Of a stretch of 64,000 nt of DNA, positions 57,576 to 64,000 are shown one piece after another. Both the position numbers and the translations under genes were made by a program. Source of the DNA: Sphingorhabdus sp. Alg239-R122 (GTDB lineage Bacteria > Pseudomonadota > Alphaproteobacteria > Sphingomonadales > Sphingomonadaceae); NCBI RefSeq assembly GCF_900537065.1, contig NZ_UNRC01000004.1, forward strand, positions 164,340-228,339. Reading direction: 5' to 3'. The first letter of the stretch is position 1. The number at the start of each line of letters is the position of its first letter. The notes under the pieces are model-generated. The model had not been told where the DNA came from. It saw only the letters and a program-made list of their open reading frames with translations, and ran no database searches.

Positions 57576-58298
57576 TTACTCCGCAATCGCTTCGGCATCA
57601 GCCTTGGCTTCCGCCTGGCTGGCGCCACCGCGGCCCAGCAGGTCGGCAACTTTCTTGCCGCGGCGCTGTGCCACTGATTTGGGGCTAGTTTGTTCAGACA
57701 AAGCCTGAAATGTTGCCCGGATCATATTGTAAGGATTGGATGTACCAACCGATTTGGTCACAACATCTGCAACGCCAAGGCTTTCGAAAACAGCACGCAT
57801 CGGACCACCTGCTATGATACCAGTACCTGCCGGCGCTGAACGCACAGTCACTTTCCCGGCGCCAAAACGGCCATTGCCATCATGGTGCAATGTGCGGCCT
57901 TCGCGCAGCGCAACACGGATCATGTTTTTCTTCGCTGCGGCAGTTGCCTTGCTAATCGCCTCAGGAACCTCGCGGGCTTTACCCTTGCCAAAACCAACAC
58001 GGCCAGAGCCATCACCAACAACAACCAGAGCGGCGAAACCGAAGCGCTTACCGCCCTTGACCGTTTTGGATACGCGGTTGATGTGAACCAGTTTCTCAAT
58101 CAGTTCTTCGCCCTGATCTTCCTGATTACGGCCACCACGGCGATTGTCGCGTCCACCGCGGCCACGGCCACGATCGTTGCCGCCGCGACCACCACGGCCG
58201 CCGCGCTTGTTTTCTGTTGCCGCAGGAGCGCCTTCTGCGCCTTTTGCTGCAACCTGGTTTTCAGCGGCTTCGCCTGTTTTTACTTCATCAGCCATCAT
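57576..58298 (-). CDS. rpsE: 30S ribosomal protein S5
   Basis: 240 residues. ATG 58298 shares a base with the rplR stop and has GGAG upstream. Normal S5 core ([38 protein letters not shown]) after an added N-terminus of about 70 residues, rich in RGG/GR repeats ([19 protein letters not shown]). Such extensions are common in sphingomonad S5. Confidence 0.97.
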   Translation of the reverse strand: MMADEVKTGEAAENQVAAKGAEGAPAATENKRGGRGGRGGNDRGRGRGGRDNRRGGRNQEDQGEELIEKLVHINRVSKTVKGGKRFGFAALVVVGDGSGRVGFGKGKAREVPEAISKATAAAKKNMIRVALREGRTLHHDGNGRFGAGKVTVRSAPAGTGIIAGGPMRAVFESLGVADVVTKSVGTSNPYNMIRATFQALSEQTSPKSVAQRRGKKVADLLGRGGASQAEAKADAEAIAE

Positions 58299-58648
58299 TA
58301 AAACTCCAGTCCGCCTTCACGCGCTGCATCGGCAAGCGCTTTTACCCGTCCATGGAACAGGAAGCCACCACGGTCGAACACGACCGAAGAAACGCCTGCC
58401 TTTTTGGCGGCTTTTGCAATTTCAGTGCCGACTTCCGCAGCAGCCTTGCAATCCGTGCCCAGGCCTTTTGCGCCTTTTTTCAACGATGATGCCTGGGCAA
58501 CAGTCTTGCCCTCAGCATCGTCGATGATCTGTGCATAGATGTGACGGCCTGTGCGATGGATCGACAGACGTGGGCGACCCGAGCCGCGTTTACGAAGCGC
58601 AGAGCGAACACGCTGGCGCCGTTTTTCGAATAAAGAGAGTTTCGCCAT
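58298..58648 (-). CDS. rplR: 50S ribosomal protein L18
   Basis: 116 residues; [38 protein letters not shown] and [20 protein letters not shown] are L18 motifs for 5S rRNA binding. Overlaps rpsE by one base. Confidence 0.98.
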   Translation of the reverse strand: MAKLSLFEKRRQRVRSALRKRGSGRPRLSIHRTGRHIYAQIIDDAEGKTVAQASSLKKGAKGLGTDCKAAAEVGTEIAKAAKKAGVSSVVFDRGGFLFHGRVKALADAAREGGLEF

Positions 58649-58651
58649 GGC

Positions 58652-59185
58652 TTACTTCTTCTTCCCTTCCTTGCGGAAAATATATTCGCCGCGATATTTA
58701 ATACCCTTGCCTTTATAAGGCTCCGGCTTACGCCAGCGGCGGATTTCTGCGGCCACCTGGCCAACCTGCTGCTTGTCGCTGCCCGAAATTTCAACCGTGG
58801 TCTGGTCAGGCGTCTTGATCGTGATGCCTTCAGGGATTGCAAAATCGACATCATGGCTAAAGCCAAGCTGCAATTTCAGCGTTTTGCCCTGGACATTGGC
58901 ACGGTAACCAACGCCGCTAATTTCCAGAACCTTGGAGAAACCTTCGGTCACGCCAGTGATCAGGTTTTGCACCAATGTACGCTGCATGCCCCAATAGGAA
59001 CGCGCACGCTTGGTCGCATTTGCGGGTTTGACCGACAATTCATTGTCGTTCACTTCGTAGGAGATTTCATCGCTCATCGGCATGGTCAGCTCGCCTTTTG
59101 GTCCTTTGACCGAAAGAACACCGCTTTCCATGCTCGCCGTGACGCCAGAAGGAATCTCTATTGCTTTCTTTCCGATACGGCTCAT
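58652..59185 (-). CDS. rplF: 50S ribosomal protein L6
   Basis: 177 residues, two L6 repeats. [20 protein letters not shown] at the start and [20 protein letters not shown] at the end are diagnostic. Two bases from rpsH. Confidence 0.98.
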   Translation of the reverse strand: MSRIGKKAIEIPSGVTASMESGVLSVKGPKGELTMPMSDEISYEVNDNELSVKPANATKRARSYWGMQRTLVQNLITGVTEGFSKVLEISGVGYRANVQGKTLKLQLGFSHDVDFAIPEGITIKTPDQTTVEISGSDKQQVGQVAAEIRRWRKPEPYKGKGIKYRGEYIFRKEGKKK

Positions 59186-59187
59186 GA

Positions 59188-59583
59188 TTAGAATACCTCT
59201 GCCAGTATCTCACCGCCGACATTCTCTTCGCGCGCTTCTGCGTCGGAAAGAACACCGCGGGGTGTCGATACGATAGTGATGCCAAGGCCGTTACGTACAT
59301 GTGGCAGCTCTTTGGAAGCTGAATATACACGGCGACCGGGTTTCGATACGCGCGCCACATGCTTGATGGCCGGCTGGCCTTCAAAATATTTCAGTTCGAT
59401 GCGCAGGCCGGCGTGGCGGCCCAGCTCTTCTTCGCTGTAACCGCGAATATAGCCTTCACGCTGCAACACGTCCAATACGCGGGCACGCAATTTGGAAGCG
59501 GGGCTGACCACGCTGTCCATGCGGGCACGCTGGCCGTTGCGGATACGGGTGAGCATATCACCCAATGGATCTGTCATTGCCAT
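59188..59583 (-). CDS. rpsH: 30S ribosomal protein S8
   Basis: 131 residues; [20 protein letters not shown] and the C-terminal [23 protein letters not shown] 59577 is an alternative start two codons in. S8 is the usual translational repressor of the spc operon. Confidence 0.98.
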   Translation of the reverse strand: MAMTDPLGDMLTRIRNGQRARMDSVVSPASKLRARVLDVLQREGYIRGYSEEELGRHAGLRIELKYFEGQPAIKHVARVSKPGRRVYSASKELPHVRNGLGITIVSTPRGVLSDAEAREENVGGEILAEVF

Positions 59584-59595
59584 TTTATCTTATCC

Positions 59596-59901
59596 TTACC
59601 AGCTCGATTTCGTGACGCCGGGGATCAGGCCTTTATTGGCCAGATCGCGCAATTCAATGCGGCACAGTCCGAATTTGCGATAGTAACCGCGAGGGCGGCC
59701 CGTTGTGTTACAGCGGTTGCGTACACGTGTCGGGTTACCGTTACGGGGGATTTCAGCCATTTTCAGACGCGCCATCAGGCGTTCCGTCTCATCAAGAGAC
59801 TTGTCGTCTGCAATTGCTTTCAGTTTCGCATACTGGCCGGCGTATTTCTTCACCATCCGTTTGCGTTTTTCGTTTTTATTAATAGAACTCAGTTTCGCCA
59901 T
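59596..59901 (-). CDS. rpsN: 30S ribosomal protein S14
   Basis: 101 residues, the long zinc-free form: no CxxC pairs. [20 protein letters not shown] and [18 protein letters not shown] are the family signatures. Confidence 0.98.
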   Translation of the reverse strand: MAKLSSINKNEKRKRMVKKYAGQYAKLKAIADDKSLDETERLMARLKMAEIPRNGNPTRVRNRCNTTGRPRGYYRKFGLCRIELRDLANKGLIPGVTKSSW

Positions 59902-59944
59902 GACTTAAGCTCTCCTTTCTTGGGAGAGGATGCGGCAGCTGCAC

Positions 59945-60529
59945 TTAGGCAGCCGCTTTATCCTCTGTTTCTTCGACCGGGAACGGGAACCCGAACAGAC
60001 GCAGCAGTTCACGTGCTTCATCGTCGGTCTTCGCGGACGTTGTTACGATCACATCCATGCCCCGGACCTTTTCGATCTGGTCATAGCTGATTTCGGGGAA
60101 TACGATCTGCTCTTTCAGGCCCATGGCATAGTTGCCACGGCCGTCAAAGCTTTTCGGGTTCAGGCCGCGAAAGTCACGGATACGTGGCATTGCAACCGTT
60201 ACGAAGCGATCCAGGAATTCGTACATACGTTCCCGGCGCAACGTCACTTTACAACCAATCGGCATGCCTTCACGCAGCTTGAAGGTCGCAATTGATGTTT
60301 TCGCCTTGGTAATTACAGGTTTCTGACCCGCAATCAGCTCCATTTCAGCGGCAGCAATTGCAACTTTTTTCTTGTCCTGGCTGGCTTCACCCACACCCAT
60401 GTTCAGAACGATCTTCTCGACCTTCGGAACTTCCATGTGGTTTTTATAACCGAATTTCTCGGTCATCGCCTTGATGATCTCGTCATCATATTTCTTGCGC
60501 ATCCGCGCTACATACTTATCAGCCATCAA
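59945..60529 (-). CDS. rplE: 50S ribosomal protein L5
   Basis: 194 residues; [40 protein letters not shown] and [16 protein letters not shown]. Overlaps rplX by 11 bases; ATG 60526 is an alternative start. Confidence 0.98.
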   Translation of the reverse strand: MMADKYVARMRKKYDDEIIKAMTEKFGYKNHMEVPKVEKIVLNMGVGEASQDKKKVAIAAAEMELIAGQKPVITKAKTSIATFKLREGMPIGCKVTLRRERMYEFLDRFVTVAMPRIRDFRGLNPKSFDGRGNYAMGLKEQIVFPEISYDQIEKVRGMDVIVTTSAKTDDEARELLRLFGFPFPVEETEDKAAA

Positions 60530-60839
60530 TCGTCTCCCCGGACTTTACAGCCACACGGACTTTCTTGCCGTCTTTTTCTTCGATACGTACGCGAGTTGCC
60601 TTGCCGTCTTTTGGATCAGCAATCGCTACTTTCGAAATGTGCAGAGGTGCTTCAATGCGGTCGATACCGCCTTCAGGGTTCTGCTGTGTCGGTTTGCGGT
60701 GACGAGTCATCATGTTAACGCCAGAAACAAGAACCTTACCGTCCTTTGGCATTACCTGTGTGACATTACCGGTCTTGCCCTTGTCCTTGCCGGACAGAAC
60801 AACGACCTCGTCGCCTTTTTTGATCTTCGCTAGCGCCAT
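60519..60839 (-). CDS. rplX: 50S ribosomal protein L24
   Basis: 106 residues with the KOW motif [20 protein letters not shown] and [19 protein letters not shown]. Two bases from rplN. Confidence 0.98.
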   Translation of the reverse strand: MALAKIKKGDEVVVLSGKDKGKTGNVTQVMPKDGKVLVSGVNMMTRHRKPTQQNPEGGIDRIEAPLHISKVAIADPKDGKATRVRIEEKDGKKVRVAVKSGETIDG

Positions 60840-60841
60840 GG

Positions 60842-61210
60842 TTAGAGCACCTCCGGAGCCAGGCTGATGATCTTCATGTGCCGCTTGGCGCGCAATTCGC
60901 GGACCACGGGGCCAAAGATACGTGTGCCAATCGGCTCATCGCTTTTGTTGATGAGAACAGCCGCATTACCGTCAAAACGGATCACAGTGCCGTCTGCACG
61001 GCGGATATCCTTACGGGTACGCACGATGACAGCGCGGTGCACATCACCTTTTTTGACTTTACCGCGCGGTGCTGCTTCCTTGACGGAAACAACAATCGTG
61101 TCACCCACACCGGCAAAGCGGCGTTTCGAACCACCCAGTACCTTGATGCACTGGACGCGCTTGGCACCGCTGTTGTCAGCGACCTCAAGATTTGATTGCA
61201 TCTGGATCAT
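60842..61210 (-). CDS. rplN: 50S ribosomal protein L14
   Basis: 122 residues: [61 protein letters not shown] 75-base gap before it after rpsQ shows no extra gene. Confidence 0.98.
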   Translation of the reverse strand: MIQMQSNLEVADNSGAKRVQCIKVLGGSKRRFAGVGDTIVVSVKEAAPRGKVKKGDVHRAVIVRTRKDIRRADGTVIRFDGNAAVLINKSDEPIGTRIFGPVVRELRAKRHMKIISLAPEVL

Positions 61211-61285
61211 GGACCCAATTCCTTCTCGTTAGGCTTGCCGGAACACTAAATTTCTTTGGCCCGGTAGTTCCGTTACTATTTGTCT

Positions 61286-61531
61286 TTAGGAGGCGGCTTT
61301 ATCCGCTTCCATGACTTTCCATGTTTTCAGCTTTGAATACGGCTTTGTCTCCTCAATGCTGACAACGTCACCTTCTTTGTGCGCATTGCCTTCATCATGG
61401 GCATGGTATTTTTTCGAACGGCGGATAATCTTGCCGTAAAGCGGATGTTTCACCTTGCGCTCTACTTTTACCACAACCGTTTTGTCGGTCTTGTCGGAGA
61501 CCACTGTTCCTGTCAGCACGCGTTTAGGCAT
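61286..61531 (-). CDS. rpsQ: 30S ribosomal protein S17
   Basis: 81 residues: [57 protein letters not shown]. Standard S17. Confidence 0.98.
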   Translation of the reverse strand: MPKRVLTGTVVSDKTDKTVVVKVERKVKHPLYGKIIRRSKKYHAHDEGNAHKEGDVVSIEETKPYSKLKTWKVMEADKAAS

Positions 61532-61543
61532 GTCTTAGCCTCC

Positions 61544-61753
61544 TCAAGCTTTGGCAGCGGCGGCGCGTGCACGCTCGCCCTGCAATGTTTTGATACGCGC
61601 GATGTCACGGCGGACGATCTTGACGCGAGCCGGTTTTTCCAGCTGGTTGGTCGCCGCCTGAAAACGCAGGTTAAATGCCTCACGTTTCAGTTCGGTGAGT
61701 TCAGCGGACAGCTCATCGTCTGTCTTGGTGTTGAAATCTTCCATCTTGCTCAT
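61544..61753 (-). CDS. rpmC: 50S ribosomal protein L29
   Basis: 69 residues: [40 protein letters not shown]. Two-helix L29; lies between rplP and rpsQ. Confidence 0.97.
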   Translation of the reverse strand: MSKMEDFNTKTDDELSAELTELKREAFNLRFQAATNQLEKPARVKIVRRDIARIKTLQGERARAAAAKA

Positions 61754-61756
61754 CGC

Positions 61757-62188
61757 TTACGCTCCCAGATGTGACGTATCGCCAAGGCGGGCCACAACTT
61801 TCGTTTTGATTGGCAGTTTCATCGCCGCGCGCTCAAAAGCAACTGCCGCGATAGGACCAGGGACACCGTCCAGTTCAAACAGGATACGGCCCGGTTTTAC
61901 CCGCGCAGCCCAATATTCGACACTACCCTTACCTTTACCCTGACGCACTTCGGCAGGTTTTTTCGATACAGGCACATCGGGGAATACACGGATCCACAAA
62001 CGGCCCTGACGACGGATGTGGCGCGTGATCGCACGGCGAGCCGCCTCGATCTGACGTGCGGTAATCCGCTCTGGTTCCATGGCTTTCAGGCCATAAGACC
62101 CGAAATTCAGTGTTGTACCGCCGGGCGCGTTGCCCTTGATCTTGCCTTTAAAGGCCTTGCGGTATTTCATTTTCTTAGGTTGCAGCAT
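61757..62188 (-). CDS. rplP: 50S ribosomal protein L16
   Basis: 143 residues: [60 protein letters not shown]. Three bases from rpmC. Confidence 0.98.
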   Translation of the reverse strand: MLQPKKMKYRKAFKGKIKGNAPGGTTLNFGSYGLKAMEPERITARQIEAARRAITRHIRRQGRLWIRVFPDVPVSKKPAEVRQGKGKGSVEYWAARVKPGRILFELDGVPGPIAAVAFERAAMKLPIKTKVVARLGDTSHLGA

Positions 62189-62223
62189 TTTCTTAGCTTT
62201 CCTCTATCAGTAATCCGCCACGC

Positions 62224-62919
62224 TTAACGCGCTGGACGAACACCCGATGTTTGCGCTTCCATCATCAGACGGTCCTGGGCCATGGGGTCATGTCCAAGGA
62301 TTTCGCCTTTGAAAATCCATGTCTTGATGCCGATGATGCCATATGCGGTCAGCGCTTCAGCTTCGGCATAGTCAACGTTGGCACGCAGCGTGTGCAGCGG
62401 CACACGGCCCTCACGGTACCATTCAACACGTGCGATTTCAGCGCCGCCCAGACGGCCACCACATGTGATCTTGATACCTTCCGCGCCCAAGCGCAGTGCA
62501 GACTGCACTGCGCGCTTCATGGCACGGCGGAATGCGACACGGCGGATAAGCTGGTCGGCAATACCCTGCGCAACAAGCTTGGCGTCGATTTCAGGCTTGC
62601 GGATCTCGACAATGTTGAGCTTCACTTCGCTTTCGGTCATTTTCGCAAGAGCGCCGCGCAGTTTCTCAATATCCGCGCCTTTCTTGCCAATAATGACGCC
62701 TGGGCGCGCTGCGTAGATAGATACGCGGCACAGTTTTGCCGGACGCTCGATAACCACTTTCGAAATCGCTGCCTGCGGCACCGTTTTCATGATGTATTTG
62801 CGGATCTCGATATCTTCTTTGAGAAGCTTCGCATAGTCACTGCCTTCTGCATACCAGCGGCTGTCCCATGTGCGGTTGATCTGAAGACGCAGACCGATTG
62901 GATTACTCTTCTGACCCAT
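62224..62919 (-). CDS. rpsC: 30S ribosomal protein S3
   Basis: 231 residues: [22 protein letters not shown] domain with [17 protein letters not shown], then the C-terminal [20 protein letters not shown]. One-base overlap with rplV. Confidence 0.98.
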   Translation of the reverse strand: MGQKSNPIGLRLQINRTWDSRWYAEGSDYAKLLKEDIEIRKYIMKTVPQAAISKVVIERPAKLCRVSIYAARPGVIIGKKGADIEKLRGALAKMTESEVKLNIVEIRKPEIDAKLVAQGIADQLIRRVAFRRAMKRAVQSALRLGAEGIKITCGGRLGGAEIARVEWYREGRVPLHTLRANVDYAEAEALTAYGIIGIKTWIFKGEILGHDPMAQDRLMMEAQTSGVRPAR

Positions 62920-63296
62920 TATGCTTCCTCCTGCTCACGGACAACAATGCGCAGACGGCTGAATGGCTTCAGTATCTGGCTGGAACGGCCACGGGCACGC
63001 GTTGTGAAACGCTTCATCGTGATCGCCTTGCCCACGCTGGCTTCCTTGACGATGAGTGAATCAACGTCGAGATTATGGTTGTTTTCCGCGTTGGCGATGG
63101 CAGATGCCAGCACCTTGCGCGCTTCAACGGCCATGGCTTTGTTAGAGAAAGACAGGATGTTCATCGCGTCTTCGGCTTTCTTGCCACGGATCAGGCCGGC
63201 AACGAGGTTCAGCTTCTGCGCGCTACCACGGATGGTGGTACCGACCGACAAAGCCTCTTTCTCGTCAACGCGGCGGGGTGAGGATGACTTACCCAT
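62919..63296 (-). CDS. rplV: 50S ribosomal protein L22
   Basis: 125 residues: [60 protein letters not shown]. One-base overlaps with both neighbours. Confidence 0.98.
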   Translation of the reverse strand: MGKSSSPRRVDEKEALSVGTTIRGSAQKLNLVAGLIRGKKAEDAMNILSFSNKAMAVEARKVLASAIANAENNHNLDVDSLIVKEASVGKAITMKRFTTRARGRSSQILKPFSRLRIVVREQEEA

Positions 63297-63571
63297 TATT
63301 TCTTACCCTTTTTGTCTGACGCATGACCCGGGAACGAACGGGTGGGAGCGAACTCACCCAGCTTGTGCCCGACCATGTCTTCATTGACCGATACCGGGAT
63401 GAATTTATGGCCGTTATAGACGTTGAACGTCAGGCCGACGAAATCAGGAAGAACCGTGGAGCGGCGCGACCATGTCTTGATCGGCGCGCGGCCACCAGCT
63501 TCTTGGGCTTCCTGTGCTTTTTTCAGCAAATGCAGGTCGACAAAAGGACCTTTCCAGACGGAACGAGCCAT
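63296..63571 (-). CDS. rpsS: 30S ribosomal protein S19
   Basis: 91 residues: [60 protein letters not shown]. Three bases from rplB. Confidence 0.98.
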   Translation of the reverse strand: MARSVWKGPFVDLHLLKKAQEAQEAGGRAPIKTWSRRSTVLPDFVGLTFNVYNGHKFIPVSVNEDMVGHKLGEFAPTRSFPGHASDKKGKK

Positions 63572-63574
63572 GAC

Positions 63575-64000
<426 letters not shown>

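Noticed and set aside
62251..63387. 378-residue plus-strand ORF opposite rpsC and rplV
   Set aside because: Antisense shadow of two certain ribosomal protein genes.

Overview
The window looks like chromosomal DNA of an alphaproteobacterium, most likely a member of the order Sphingomonadales with moderate GC content. The evidence is the gene families and gene order. An envelope operon runs tsf-pyrH-frr-uppS-cdsA-dxr-rseP-bamA-skp-fabZ but lacks lpxD, lpxA and lpxB. There are SPOR/TPR lipoproteins, a sphingomonad-type S2 protein with a long tail, and a degenerate PyrC partner directly behind PyrB. No rRNA, insertion sequence, prophage or CRISPR array is visible; there is one tRNA (His).

Layout, left half. 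1-3000: gatCAB amidotransferase operon (gatB cut by the edge). 3192-7049: a DUF3089 hydrolase, ruvX, then pyrB with an inactive-looking dihydroorotase. 7106-11898: two SPOR-domain proteins flanking a ParA-type ATPase and a ribbon-helix-helix partner. 11901-13752: serB and miaA, divergent with overlapping 5' ends. 13889-20455: branched-chain amino acid synthesis (ilvB, ilvN, a 22-codon ORF, ilvC, then leuA behind a Leu-rich leader peptide), interrupted by a DUF2200 gene, a YHS lipoprotein and a 30-residue secreted-type micro-ORF. 20459-24322: an exported protein, a nitronate monooxygenase and Kup. 24440-29379: cytochrome c maturation genes ccmC-D-E-F-G-H-I without ccmA/B. 29497-30689: amino-acid dehydrogenase and tRNA-His. 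30894-33346: minor pseudopilins gspH-I-J-K. 33514-37765: a 2OG-Fe(II) oxygenase, then an Nramp-fold transporter lacking the metal-ligand motifs, joined to pxpA-pxpB-pxpC (5-oxoprolinase).

Layout, right half. 37796-50043 (minus strand): rpmE and the envelope/translation cluster, ending with tsf and rpsB. 50554-53178: a small accessory island with an EcoRI-family adenine methyltransferase coupled to a DUF262-HNH protein, plus the internally deleted stub of another restriction enzyme. 53353-54447: ohr and a small one-helix membrane protein behind a LexA-type box (GAAC-N7-GAAC) and two DnaA-box-like sites. 54544-64000: adk-secY and the spc/S10 ribosomal protein operons up to rplB, cut by the edge.

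Most notable non-coding signal: two diverged copies of a roughly 285-320 bp structured element (47375-47691 and 50178-50462) flank rpsB-tsf in the same orientation. Their hairpin stems differ in sequence but keep pairing, while loops and several 11-15 nt blocks are identical. Other highlights are the leuA leader with alternative pairings, the putatively SOS-controlled small membrane protein, the methyltransferase/DUF262-HNH pair and the Nramp-like partner of 5-oxoprolinase. All readings are by eye; no database search, folding or alignment was run.
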